Of a DNA stretch of 64,000 nt, positions 47,066-55,628 are shown piece after piece (within the stretch, counting starts at the first letter, position 1; every line of letters starts with the position of its first letter). The position numbers were made by a program, and so were the translations under genes. The stretch lies in NCBI RefSeq assembly GCF_003344765.1, contig NZ_QPMH01000008.1:118431-182430 (forward strand), in the 5' to 3' direction. Source of the stretch: Ferruginivarius sediminum (GTDB lineage Bacteria; Pseudomonadota; Alphaproteobacteria; Kiloniellales; Rhodovibrionaceae). Under the pieces are notes generated by a model. That model made no database searches and had not been told where the DNA came from. It was given only the letters and a program-made list of their open reading frames with translations.

Positions 47066-47503
47066 GTGGCGTTACATGCCTGCGGTACATCGCTGGATGC
47101 GCTTCGGTTTCCGGCACACCAGATCGACGCGGCGCTGGAGCCGTTCGCCGAGCCGCCGGCGGGATGGTTAACCCGCGAGGAGGTTGAAGCTGGCTGCGCG
47201 CTGCTCCCGCACGAACTGGATCATCTCCGACGGAGCGGGTACTTCGGGCAGCGCAGTGCCGCAAGGCAGTTGAAGGCAGGGAAGCAACTGCCTCTCTCGG
47301 CGTTGGAGCACTACCGATCGAGATACGTGGCGCGCCGCGCATTGCGCCTACCGTCGCACAGGCACACGCCGAGGGACATCTTTCGGCCCGGTTATGACGT
47401 CAAGCGCGCCACCGCGGTTCGAGTCTACGGAAAGCTCCGGGTGTTCTATCGAGATGGCCTCGATGCAAACCGCATCAGAGTGCTGACCGGAGTTGAGATC
47501 TAA
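47066..47503 (+). CDS. Hypothetical protein directly after tRNA-Gln
   Basis: 145 residues from GTG 47066, 19 bases after the tRNA. It has no recognised domain; the middle is charged and helical (LPHELDHLRRSGYFG; ARQLKAGKQLPLSALEHYRSRYVARRAL), the C-terminus strand-rich (VRVYGKLRVFYRDGLDANRIRVLTGVEI). Third-position GC is lower than in neighbours. Its last 29 bases overlap the thiolase gene tail-to-tail. It may be a horizontally acquired or decayed gene, or not a gene at all. Confidence 0.4.
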   Translation: MALHACGTSLDALRFPAHQIDAALEPFAEPPAGWLTREEVEAGCALLPHELDHLRRSGYFGQRSAARQLKAGKQLPLSALEHYRSRYVARRALRLPSHRHTPRDIFRPGYDVKRATAVRVYGKLRVFYRDGLDANRIRVLTGVEI

Positions 47504-48695
47504 TGGCAAGCGTCTCCAACGCGATGGCCGTCGCTTCGCCGCCGCCAATGCAAATGCCCGCAACGCCGCGTTTAACTTGGCGTCGTTGCATGGCGTTGAG
47601 GAGCGTGACCACGATGCGGGCGCCGGAGGCACCGATCGGATGGCCCAAGGCGCAAGCACCACCGTGGACGTTTAAACGGTCATGCGGAATCAACAGGTCA
47701 TGCATTGCCGCCATTGCCACGACCGCGAAGGCTTCGTTGACTTCGTAAAGGTCGACGTCGGACGCAGACCAGCCGATATCCTGAAGTAGTTTTCGTATTG
47801 CATGAACCGGTGCCGTCGTGAACCAACCCGGCGCTTGAGCGTGGCCGGCATGGCCGACAATACGCGCCAGCGGCCTTAGTCCAAGATCCTCGGCAATGGA
47901 AAGGCGGGTTGCCACAAGGGCTGCCGCGCCATCGGAAATCGAGCTGGAACTCGCCGGCGTGACAGTGCCGTTCTCCTTGAATGCCGGGCGAAGGTGGGGA
48001 ATGGCTTCCTCGCTGGCCCGTCCAGGCTGCTCATCGGTATCGACGAGAGTAGTTTCCTTTCGGCCCACAACCTCGACCGGATGGATCTCGCCGGCGAAAG
48101 TCCCGTCTTCCGTTGCCGCCCGCGCGCGTCGGAGCGATTCCAGCGCGTAAGCGTCCTGTGTATTGCGATCGAAGCCATACAACTCGGCGCAGTCCTCGGC
48201 GAACTTGCCCATGGGCTGTCGCGGTTGGTAAGCGTCCTCCAAACCGTCCAGCGCCACATGATCCTCTGTCGTGAATGGCCCGTACTTCCATCCCTTGCGG
48301 GTCTTCGGGAGCAGGAAAGGCGCGTTGCTCATCGACTCCATCCCGCCCGCGACAACGATACGCTTTGTGCCGGCAAGCAGGGAATCATGCGCCTGGATCA
48401 GGGTCTTCATCCCCGAACCGCACATCTTGTTGACGGTGACCGCCTCGACGCTGTCGGGCAAACCGCCTTTCCGAGCGGCCTGACGCGCCGGCGCCTGCCC
48501 TTGTCCCGCAGGCAGAACGCAGCCCATCAGAGCTTCGTCCACAGCTTCCGGTGAAAGACCCGCGCGCTGGATCGCGCCGGCAATAGCGTGACCGCCCAGG
48601 TCGCTCGCACTCAAACCGGAGAGCTCGCCCAGGAAACCACCGACCGGTGTTCGTGCCATGCCCACGATGACCACAGGGTCCGTATTGCTGCTCAT
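47475..48695 (-). CDS. Acetyl-CoA acetyltransferase (thiolase)
   Basis: 406 residues. The acylated cysteine is Cys92 in VNKMCGSGMKT; the HGGACALGHPIGASGAR block and the second cysteine in GICIGGGEATA complete the active site. It would cleave a 3-ketoacyl-CoA or condense two acyl-CoAs. It starts at ATG 48695 after AGGAGGAAGG, 65 bp behind the YeiH-type gene on the same strand. Direct repeats in that gap hold TTGTCA half-sites shared with other promoters of the locus. Substrate chain unknown. Confidence 0.93.
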   Translation of the reverse strand: MSSNTDPVVIVGMARTPVGGFLGELSGLSASDLGGHAIAGAIQRAGLSPEAVDEALMGCVLPAGQGQAPARQAARKGGLPDSVEAVTVNKMCGSGMKTLIQAHDSLLAGTKRIVVAGGMESMSNAPFLLPKTRKGWKYGPFTTEDHVALDGLEDAYQPRQPMGKFAEDCAELYGFDRNTQDAYALESLRRARAATEDGTFAGEIHPVEVVGRKETTLVDTDEQPGRASEEAIPHLRPAFKENGTVTPASSSSISDGAAALVATRLSIAEDLGLRPLARIVGHAGHAQAPGWFTTAPVHAIRKLLQDIGWSASDVDLYEVNEAFAVVAMAAMHDLLIPHDRLNVHGGACALGHPIGASGARIVVTLLNAMQRRQVKRGVAGICIGGGEATAIALETLAIRSQLRSAL

Positions 48696-48733
48696 GTTCG
48701 CCCTTCCTCCTGTCTCAAGTAACCCGATGCCCC

Positions 48734-48764
48734 AGTCCCGATTGTCAGGAGTCCCGATTGTCAG
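48734..48764. repeat. Tandem 15-bp direct repeat with regulator half-sites
   Basis: AGTCCCGATTGTCAG occurs at 48734-48748 and again at 48750-48764. Each copy contains CGATTGTCAG, whose reverse complement CTGACAATCG also occurs at 55491-55500. It sits upstream of the thiolase start and overlaps the stop of the YeiH-type gene. Confidence 0.6.
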
Positions 48765-49780
48765 ATTTGTCCTGTAAGCGCCTGAACCAGCAGGGACGTG
48801 ACCGCCACCACAGCCCACGTTGCCAGACCGAGGACGAGTGGCGGCCCCGCTGTTCGTGCCATACTTCGCAAGTCGGTCTGCATGCCCAGCGCCGCCAGGG
48901 CCAGCAGCATGAGCCATCCGCTTGCCTGGTCGGCAAGCTGAGGGATGAGCGTGCCTAGAGCCCCGGCGGTGTTGAGGGCGGACGCAGCGACGAAGAGCAC
49001 GATAAATATCGGCACCGCCCTGACCCATCCGGCCAACCGGCCCCGGACGCCGGACTGCGCTGCCCGATCCGCCTCATCGTCATTGCTCATCAACGCGTTG
49101 CCCGCCGCGAAGGCCAGGACCAGGGGCAGAATGAACGTGCTGCGGGCCAGCTTCACGATGGTCGCATAGTCGCCGGCCGCGTCACTGAAGGCATAACCCG
49201 CGGCGACGACGGCTGAGGTATCGTTGATCGCCGTTCCCGCCCAGAGCCCGAAAGCCTGGTCCGAGAACGCCATGAAATTCCCGACGGCCGGAAAAATCAG
49301 CACAGCGATCACGTTGAAAAGAAAGATAATGGAGACCGAAAGGGCGATGTCATCCGCCCTTGCACGAATGGCGGGAGCAACCGCAGCGATAGCGGACCCT
49401 CCGCATATCACCGTTCCCGCTCCGATCAAGGCGCGCAGCCTCCAGGCAACCCCGAGCGCGCGTCCCAGCACCAAGGCGGCTGCGAGGCCCACGGTAAGCG
49501 TGACGACGATGACCTCAATCGACGCAGCAGCCGCCCGCCAGAGTTCATTGAGGTCAAGGCTGGCGCCCATCAGAACGATGGCTGTTTGCAGTGCAATTCT
49601 TGCCAGATACGAGAGTTCTCCGGCCGGTAATGTCTGCCGCAGCCAGCCAACCGCGTTTATCGCGATGAACCCAATCCCGATGGCCGTCACCGGCGGCGCC
49701 AAAAGGGGAATGTGACCTGCAAACCACCAGCCGGCCAAGGCCACCGCCCCACACGCCAACAAAACTCGGAGCTTCTCCAT
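48761..49780 (-). CDS. YeiH/UPF0324 family membrane transporter
   Basis: 339 residues, about ten hydrophobic segments. Family blocks: ALQTAIVLMGASLDLNEL (about 64-81), GTVICGGSAIAAVAPAIRA, GTAINDTSAVVAAGYAFS and LALAALGMQTDLRSMARTAG. The family is annotated as putative sulfate exporters. In this locus it may export sulfite/sulfate or a pathway acid. ATG 49780 preferred over TTG 49792. Confidence 0.85.
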   Translation of the reverse strand: MEKLRVLLACGAVALAGWWFAGHIPLLAPPVTAIGIGFIAINAVGWLRQTLPAGELSYLARIALQTAIVLMGASLDLNELWRAAAASIEVIVVTLTVGLAAALVLGRALGVAWRLRALIGAGTVICGGSAIAAVAPAIRARADDIALSVSIIFLFNVIAVLIFPAVGNFMAFSDQAFGLWAGTAINDTSAVVAAGYAFSDAAGDYATIVKLARSTFILPLVLAFAAGNALMSNDDEADRAAQSGVRGRLAGWVRAVPIFIVLFVAASALNTAGALGTLIPQLADQASGWLMLLALAALGMQTDLRSMARTAGPPLVLGLATWAVVAVTSLLVQALTGQI

Positions 49781-49898
49781 CGTCCCCCGCAAAGGGCCAT
49801 ACTTCCGGAATCGGGTGCGGTCGAAACTGCGGGACCGTCATTGCGACACCGATCCCGCACACCACCCCGATACGCTCTTTTTCCGTACCGCCTGTTTC

Positions 49899-49914
49899 TA
49901 TAGAATGTCAACAA
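49899..49914 (+). promoter_or_regulatory. Promoter box with GntR-type operator before the racemase-like gene
   Basis: A TATAGA box (49899-49904) is directly followed by ATGTCAACAA (49905-49914), a close match to the TTGTNNACAA palindrome found elsewhere in this locus. Placed at the transcription start, it fits repression. It lies in the divergent gap between the YeiH-type and racemase-like genes and could serve both. Confidence 0.5.
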
Positions 49915-49943
49915 TCTTACTGTAAACGACAAGGAGATGTTCC

Positions 49944-51101
49944 ATGGCGACAGGTCCCCTAACAGGCGTGCGCGTCGTCGAATTCGCCGGAATCGGGCCC
50001 GCCCCGTTCTGCGCAATGCTTCTTGCCGATCAGGGGGCCGACGTAGTTCGCCTGGATCGCCTTGGCGGTAATGCCGCTGGCGGCAAGCGCGAACCAAAGC
50101 TGGACCTCCTGAACCGTGGCCGGCGATCCGTCGCGGTCGATCTGAAATCCCCGGCAGGCACGGCCCTTTCGCTCGACCTCGTCGAGAAGGCGGACGTCCT
50201 GATCGAGGGTTTTCGGCCAGGCGTAATGGAGCGTCTCGGTCTTGGCCCCGACGTATGCCTCAATCGCAATCCGCGCCTGGTCTATGGACGGATGACAGGT
50301 TGGGGACAGTATGGGCCCCTGAGCGAGCGGGCCGGACACGACATAAATTTCATCGCACTTTCCGGCGCACTTCACGCAGTCGGCCGGCGCGAGGGGCCTC
50401 CGGTCGTGCCGTTGAATCTGGTTGGGGACTTCGCCGGCGGCGCGCTCTATCTTGCTTTCGGCTTGTTGTCAGCCTTGCATAACGCCTCGCGCACAGGCTG
50501 CGGGCAAGTCGTCGATGCCGCCATGAGCGACGGCAGCGTCTCGCTGATGACCATGTTCCACGGTCTGAACGCCATGGGACTCTGGCGAGAAAACAGGGAG
50601 AGCAACTATCTCGACGGTGCCGCACCCTACTATACCGTTTACGAGGCTGCGGACGGGCGCTTCATTGCGGTCGGCGCCATCGAGGACCGCTTCTATCGGG
50701 AATTGCTTGCGGGTCTGGGCATCGATCCGGATAGCGTCGTCGACCGTCGAGACCCAGCGAACTGGCCAGCCCTAAGATCACGTTTCCAGGATATCTTCGC
50801 CACCCGCACTCGCGACGAATGGGCACGGCACTTCAACGGCCGGGATGCCTGCGTCACACCGGTCCTAACCCTCACCGAAGCACCCGGCGACGCGCACCAT
50901 CGCACCCGAAACACCTTCAGCCGCTGTCATGGCCTGGACCAGCCATCCCCCGCGCCGCGCTTTTCCGCCACGCCCGGTGCGATTCAGGGCCCACCCCCGT
51001 TGCCAGGTGCGCACACGCGAAAGGCCCTTGCCGACTGGGGCATCGACAAGGGCCGGATCGACAAGTTGCTGAGGGAACGCGCTATCGGCGAGGCGGGTTG
51101 A
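49944..51101 (+). CDS. CaiB/BaiF family protein, alpha-methylacyl-CoA racemase type
   Basis: 385 residues of the class III CoA-transferase superfamily. Blocks VRVVEFAGIGPAPFCAMLLADQGADVVRLDR (opening) and RAGHDINFIALSG and LVGDFAGGALYLAFG carry the His and Asp used for racemisation in methylacyl-CoA racemases; APYYTVYEAADG follows. It probably epimerises a 2-methylacyl-CoA, though CoA transfer is possible. ATG 49944 follows AAGGAGA. Tail-to-tail with the ABC permease. Confidence 0.85.
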   Translation: MATGPLTGVRVVEFAGIGPAPFCAMLLADQGADVVRLDRLGGNAAGGKREPKLDLLNRGRRSVAVDLKSPAGTALSLDLVEKADVLIEGFRPGVMERLGLGPDVCLNRNPRLVYGRMTGWGQYGPLSERAGHDINFIALSGALHAVGRREGPPVVPLNLVGDFAGGALYLAFGLLSALHNASRTGCGQVVDAAMSDGSVSLMTMFHGLNAMGLWRENRESNYLDGAAPYYTVYEAADGRFIAVGAIEDRFYRELLAGLGIDPDSVVDRRDPANWPALRSRFQDIFATRTRDEWARHFNGRDACVTPVLTLTEAPGDAHHRTRNTFSRCHGLDQPSPAPRFSATPGAIQGPPPLPGAHTRKALADWGIDKGRIDKLLRERAIGEAG

Positions 51102-51125
51102 GACACCCGCCTCTTCTCATAACCA

Positions 51126-51962
51126 TCAAGCCGCCTCCATACCCCATCGGTGCGTCGTGAACCGCTGGATGACACGGAACAGGCTTTCCGTGATGAACCC
51201 GATGATGACGACCACCAGGATCCCGGCGAAGCCCTCGGTAATCTGAAGGAACACCCGGCTGTTGTTGATGTACCAGCCGATACCGCTGTCGTTGCCGGTG
51301 GCGCCGAACACCAATTCGGCGGCCACGATCGTTCGCCAGCCAAACCCCCAACCGACACGCAGCCCGCCGATCATGGCCGGCAGGGCCGAAGGCAGCAGGA
51401 TGTGCCACATGGCCCCAAGACGAGAGAGTTCGTAATTCCGGCCAAGGCGCAGGAGGGTGGGAGGAACCGTTGCGAAGCCGACCGTCAAGGATGCGGCCAG
51501 CGGCCACACCATCGACATCACCACGACGAATATCAGCGATTCCTTCGAGAACCCGAACCAGAGCACCGCCATCGGCAGCAAGGCGATCGATGGCAACGGC
51601 TGGAAGATGCCGGTGACAGTGCTTAGCAGCTCCTTGCCCCAAGCGCTGTTGATCGCAAATCCAGTCAACACGACTGCAAGCACCACGCTCACCACATAGG
51701 CCTGCAATACGACACTCAACGTCTGCCAAGTGTAGGCCCAGAGGATCGGCTCCCCACCGATGCCAAGGCCTGTGATCAGGGCGACAAGGACATCGGAGAA
51801 CGCGGGAAACAAAAGCTCCGGCACGTCGAAAAGCCTGACCCACGCCTCCCAGAGTGCAACCAGGCCCAGTACGATAATTGGCTTACGCAGCCGTGGCATG
51901 ATCTCGCTGAACGCGGATGGATTAAGGCCCGCCGCGCGCGCATCTGTCTCGGTCGTCGCCAT
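51126..51962 (-). CDS. ABC transporter permease (SsuC/TauC type)
   Basis: 278 residues, about six membrane helices. The binding-protein-dependent signature lies at LGRNYELSRLGAMWHILLPSALPAMIGGLRVGWGFGW (EAA loop about 169-205). SsuC/TauC-type permeases import sulfonates, nitrate or related anions. It is the last of four co-directional genes (PrpD-like, receptor, ATPase, permease), 37 bp after the ATPase. Confidence 0.92.
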   Translation of the reverse strand: MATTETDARAAGLNPSAFSEIMPRLRKPIIVLGLVALWEAWVRLFDVPELLFPAFSDVLVALITGLGIGGEPILWAYTWQTLSVVLQAYVVSVVLAVVLTGFAINSAWGKELLSTVTGIFQPLPSIALLPMAVLWFGFSKESLIFVVVMSMVWPLAASLTVGFATVPPTLLRLGRNYELSRLGAMWHILLPSALPAMIGGLRVGWGFGWRTIVAAELVFGATGNDSGIGWYINNSRVFLQITEGFAGILVVVIIGFITESLFRVIQRFTTHRWGMEAA

Positions 51963-51999
51963 GAATTCGGTTTCCTCAAGAAAAGAACGAAACGGCGTT

Positions 52000-52836
52000 T
52001 CAACCCGCGGGAATCAACATCTCACGCAGTTCCGCCACGCTTTCCTGGCCCTGCGTATCGTAGGGAAGCATCCCGACGTGCGGATTATCGAGCAGCCTGC
52101 GAATTTGCCCCGGACCCTCGGTCATCACCATGATCCGATGGCCCAGATGGACTGCCTCTGTCACGTCGTGGGTGACAAACACGATCGTGGGTCGCCCCTC
52201 TTCCCAGATCCTGTTCAATTCCCCCTGCATCCGCTCGCGGTTGATGGCATCAAGCGCGCCGAAGGGTTCGTCCATCAGCAGCACTTCAGGCGAAACCGAG
52301 AATGCGCGGGCAATAGCGCAACGCTGCTTCTGGCCGCCCGACAGGGTGTGCGGGTACTGGTTCAACTGCGGTGACAGGCCGACCAGATCGACGAAATGCT
52401 CCGCCCGCTCCCGGCGCTCGCCCCGCGGCATTCGCGGCCACCTCTGTCTCAGGGCGAATTCGACGTTGGCACGCACCGTTTTCCAGGGGAGTAGCTGGAA
52501 AAAATCCTGAAACACCATCACCGTTTGCATCGACGGCTTGCGCACCGGCCGGCCTTCCAGCTCGATCGCACCGCCGGAGAGCGGAATGAAACCACCCATC
52601 GCGGTAAGCAAGGTCGACTTGCCGCATCCCGAAGGTCCGAGGATGACGAACTTCTCCGCCCGGCGAATGTCGATGGAGACATTCTTGACCGCCGTCACCA
52701 CTGCTCCTTTCCGACCCTTGGGCGCCGGAAACTGAATCGTGGCATCCCGGACTGACAGGAGCGTCTCGTTGGCTTCGCCCGGAGACGCGGCGCGCTGCGG
52801 CGACTCGCTGGTACGAACAGCCAGGATATCGTTCAT
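52000..52836 (-). CDS. ABC transporter ATP-binding protein (SsuB/TauB type)
   Basis: 278 residues. Walker A is LGPSGCGKSTLLTAMGG (about 69-85), the signature TLSGGQKQRCAIARAF (about 162-177), Walker B VLLMDEPFGALDA. It energises the SsuC-like permease. ATG 52836 follows AAAGGACG; the longer open frame upstream begins inside the receptor gene. Confidence 0.94.
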   Translation of the reverse strand: MNDILAVRTSESPQRAASPGEANETLLSVRDATIQFPAPKGRKGAVVTAVKNVSIDIRRAEKFVILGPSGCGKSTLLTAMGGFIPLSGGAIELEGRPVRKPSMQTVMVFQDFFQLLPWKTVRANVEFALRQRWPRMPRGERRERAEHFVDLVGLSPQLNQYPHTLSGGQKQRCAIARAFSVSPEVLLMDEPFGALDAINRERMQGELNRIWEEGRPTIVFVTHDVTEAVHLGHRIMVMTEGPGQIRRLLDNPHVGMLPYDTQGQESVAELREMLIPAG

Positions 52837-52901
52837 GTTCGCGTCCTTTTCGCTGGCCGGTACGGACGGCCGCTCATCGGCGGCCGCCCTGAAAGCCTGG
52901 T

Positions 52902-53945
52902 CTACCACTTAGCTCCGGCATCCTCGGGATAGACGTAGAAGTCTCCGGCCCCTTCGGGCAGATTCTCAAGCACGCCAAGTTCGTTCAAGATCCGGGCATG
53001 CTCTTGCAGGTTCGCATTGCCGGTCATCGTCGTGAACACGGGAGAGGTCATGTAGCGCTCGAAGTTTTCCGCCGAGACCTTGCCATCGACTGCCTTGCTG
53101 AGCGCTTCGGCGGCCAGGTCCGGATGGTCGTCGATCCAGTCGATAGTCTTTTTCAGCACCTCGGCGTAGCCCCGCGACAGTGCGGGATGCTCGTCGACGA
53201 CACGGTCCATTACGCAGACGGCGACGGCGTAGAATGTCCCGTAGGCCTCCTTGAAGCTCGCGATCCTGCGCATCCCGTTTTCCTGGTGGCGTAAGGCGTA
53301 GTCGGCCGTCGCGAAATGCCCATCGAGCTGCTCGGACGTCAGCGCCTGCATCGCTGCGGGGTGCGGAAGCCGAACCCAGTTTTTATCCAGGGCGTCAGCC
53401 GGCTTGTTGCTGTCGAGAAGCAGCTTCTGGGTCGTGAAGTATTGTGCCGTGTTGGTGCCGGGCGAGATCTTCATGTCGCTGCCGATGAAGTCCTCAAGCG
53501 TTTCCGGCCCGTCCGGCTGGACCATCAGGTAGGCGTCGAACCCCGACGTCACCTGCAGGACCTTCCACTCCACACCCTTGTCCCAGGACTGAAGGAAAGG
53601 CCCCGGCGTGCACGAGCCGAACTCCAGCTCGCCCGCAAGCATCGCGTCGCGCTGCTGTGTCGTCGTGAAGATGTTCCGCCAAACGATCTCGGCGTTCGGA
53701 TACTTCGCCTCCAGCACACCCAGTTGGCGCGTGATCGGCATTGGCGCATAGATCAACCCGAAGCCATGCGCGATCCGCACGGTCCCGGTAACACTCTCAT
53801 CCGTTTCGACCACGTATCCCGGGGCAACTTCGACCATTTCCGCCTTGGCGCCGGGTATGGCCACCGCGGCTGCAATCGTCCCGGCCACCGCCAGGGCACC
53901 GGCGGTGGTCCGCCATGAAAAACTGCCACTAACCGCCACTTTCAT
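52902..53945 (-). CDS. ABC transporter substrate-binding protein (NMT1/SsuA-like)
   Basis: 347 residues. A signal peptide (about 1-35, ending PGAKA) is followed by an NMT1/SsuA-type binding fold (TGTVRIAHGFGLIYAPMPITR; RDAMLAGELEFGSCTPGPFL; SDMKISPGTNTAQYFTTQKLL). ATG 53945 has a near-perfect GGAGGAG site. The ligand may be a sulfonate or carboxylate; the sequence does not decide. It follows the MmgE/PrpD gene by 72 bp. Confidence 0.9.
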   Translation of the reverse strand: MKVAVSGSFSWRTTAGALAVAGTIAAAVAIPGAKAEMVEVAPGYVVETDESVTGTVRIAHGFGLIYAPMPITRQLGVLEAKYPNAEIVWRNIFTTTQQRDAMLAGELEFGSCTPGPFLQSWDKGVEWKVLQVTSGFDAYLMVQPDGPETLEDFIGSDMKISPGTNTAQYFTTQKLLLDSNKPADALDKNWVRLPHPAAMQALTSEQLDGHFATADYALRHQENGMRRIASFKEAYGTFYAVAVCVMDRVVDEHPALSRGYAEVLKKTIDWIDDHPDLAAEALSKAVDGKVSAENFERYMTSPVFTTMTGNANLQEHARILNELGVLENLPEGAGDFYVYPEDAGAKW

Positions 53946-54017
53946 CGTCTCCTCCACGCTTTCAGGTTTTGATTTTTGTTATTCTTTCGCCTCTCGTCGC
54001 TCGTCTCGCGACGCCGA

Positions 54018-55445
54018 TCACACTGCAGGAACGGCCTGCCTCAAAACCGCGCTCAGGTCGTTGAGCGTCGGCATTCCGGATAGAGTTTGAATAGCCGTGA
54101 TGACCGCCCGGGCCTGATCCTGGGACAGGCTGTCTCCAACCGCGTCCGCGAACTTGGCCTCGATTTCCGCCCGGCTCATCGGGTTGCGCTCGCTGCCGCG
54201 ATTGTACAGTTCCGCATGGCTCCGCTCGTGACCATCAGCGGTCCGGAGCGTGACAACGGCGGGGAAAGCCTCGGGGAACTCATCGAATTGGCGCACCTTG
54301 TACGACACACGTTGCGCCAATGCGGCGATTCCCGAATCCGTCAAGCGGTCCTTCCCAAAACTGTCGAGCCCCACACGGCCGTCGACGGCAGCACGGGCAA
54401 GGCAATAGGGCAGGCTGAACCGCGCTTCATAAGGTGTACGCGGATGCATCTTCTTGTCGAGCGGCTCCAGCACGAGATTGACGTACCATTGCGGAACCTC
54501 GCAGATAATCTCGGCAATGTTGTCCGGATTGTCGGGCTGGAACGCCCCGGAGCGGCGCAATGCCAGCATGGCGTCGATACCCGCATGTACACACAGACAG
54601 GCCGGATAAGGCTTGGGCGCCATCCGCTCGACCTCGAAACGCGGCCTGAACGGCGCGAGGATTTCCTCGACTTTCGCCTCCCGCCTCGTAAAGGAGCGAT
54701 AGACGCCGAATCGTCCTTCGAGAACTCGCGCGGGACCGGTCAGCCCGGCCCGCGCAAGATCGACGGCACGGATGGCCGATTGCGCCGCCCAGCCGCAATG
54801 CATTTGTTTCGCATCGCTGCCATCGGAAAGATATTCCATAAGCCCCGAAGCCATACTGCCTGCAAGCCCCATGGCATTGCGCGCCGTCTCATGACTGACG
54901 CCGCGCAGATGGCCGACCGCGACCGTCGCCGCGAAAACCCCCAGAACCGCCGTGGCCTGAAACCCGTTTTCCTGAAATGCACCGGGCGCGGCGCGCCCAA
55001 GACGCGCGGCAGCCTCGTAACCAGCCACCAACGCGGCCACCAGAGCATCGCCCGAGAGTCGTTCTTCTTCCGCCACGGCCAAGGCTGCCGGCACGATAAT
55101 CGCGCTCGTGTGCATGATGGCTTCAGGATGGGTGTCATCGAAGTCCAGTGCGTGCGCGAGTATGCCGTTAGCGAGTGCGGCATCCTGCGCACGGGCTGTG
55201 AAGCCGCTCCCCCAGACCGTCGCACCGGCGTGTTCCGGCCGCGCCACCTTTGCGCCTGCCGTCCCGACCCCGCGCGCTGCCGCCGCCAAAGCGACCCCGA
55301 TAGTGTCCAGCACGCATAACCGCACACGCTCCCGCGCAGACGCGGGAATGTCACCAGGCCGGATCGCCGCCAGCATGTCCCAGAGACCGGCACTCAATGA
55401 AACCTGATCACCATCGGCTGGCAAAGCGGCAGCGGTGTCGCGCAT
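54018..55445 (-). CDS. MmgE/PrpD family protein
   Basis: 475 residues. The N-terminal helical domain contains DTIGVALAAAARG and ILAHALDFDDTHPEAIMHTSAIIVPAALAVAEE (about 95-127), the C-terminal lid ERMAPKPYPACLCVHAGIDAM. Family members are 2-methylcitrate/citrate dehydratases, cis-aconitate decarboxylases and iminodisuccinate epimerases. It heads the operon with the ABC importer, so it probably acts on the imported acid or its product. No prpB/C neighbours, so classical propionate breakdown is unlikely. Confidence 0.88.
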   Translation of the reverse strand: MRDTAAALPADGDQVSLSAGLWDMLAAIRPGDIPASARERVRLCVLDTIGVALAAAARGVGTAGAKVARPEHAGATVWGSGFTARAQDAALANGILAHALDFDDTHPEAIMHTSAIIVPAALAVAEEERLSGDALVAALVAGYEAAARLGRAAPGAFQENGFQATAVLGVFAATVAVGHLRGVSHETARNAMGLAGSMASGLMEYLSDGSDAKQMHCGWAAQSAIRAVDLARAGLTGPARVLEGRFGVYRSFTRREAKVEEILAPFRPRFEVERMAPKPYPACLCVHAGIDAMLALRRSGAFQPDNPDNIAEIICEVPQWYVNLVLEPLDKKMHPRTPYEARFSLPYCLARAAVDGRVGLDSFGKDRLTDSGIAALAQRVSYKVRQFDEFPEAFPAVVTLRTADGHERSHAELYNRGSERNPMSRAEIEAKFADAVGDSLSQDQARAVITAIQTLSGMPTLNDLSAVLRQAVPAV

Positions 55446-55479
55446 CGCATCCGTCCTTCAACCTACCATCATTGTGCTT

Positions 55480-55512
55480 ATGTCAACATTCTGACAATCG
55501 GCTTGTCAACAC
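55480..55512. promoter_or_regulatory. Operator cluster upstream of the MmgE/PrpD operon
   Basis: Three sites in 33 bases: ATGTCAACAT (55480-55489), CTGACAATCG (55491-55500) and TTGTCAACAC (55503-55512). They share the TTGTNNACAA-type core with sites at 49905, 56439 and 61366-61402. They lie 35-67 bases before the start at 55445, where a promoter is expected. Confidence 0.55.
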
Positions 55513-55628
55513 TGCGGATCGATAAAATGAGACGCCACCGCGCCGCCGGCGCGAACGAAAGTGGCGCGGGCGTGCAATGCGACTGAACAGCCCGGATTTT
55601 CGGGAGTAAGGCTGAGCCTTAGAGCACG

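Noticed and set aside
46973..47503. tRNA-Gln as the attachment site of an integrative element
   Set aside because: No integrase gene and no repeat of the tRNA 3' end was found in the window; kept only as a finding to test.
54018..55445. 2-methylcitrate dehydratase of a propionate pathway
   Set aside because: No methylcitrate synthase or lyase is nearby; only the broad MmgE/PrpD family is supported.
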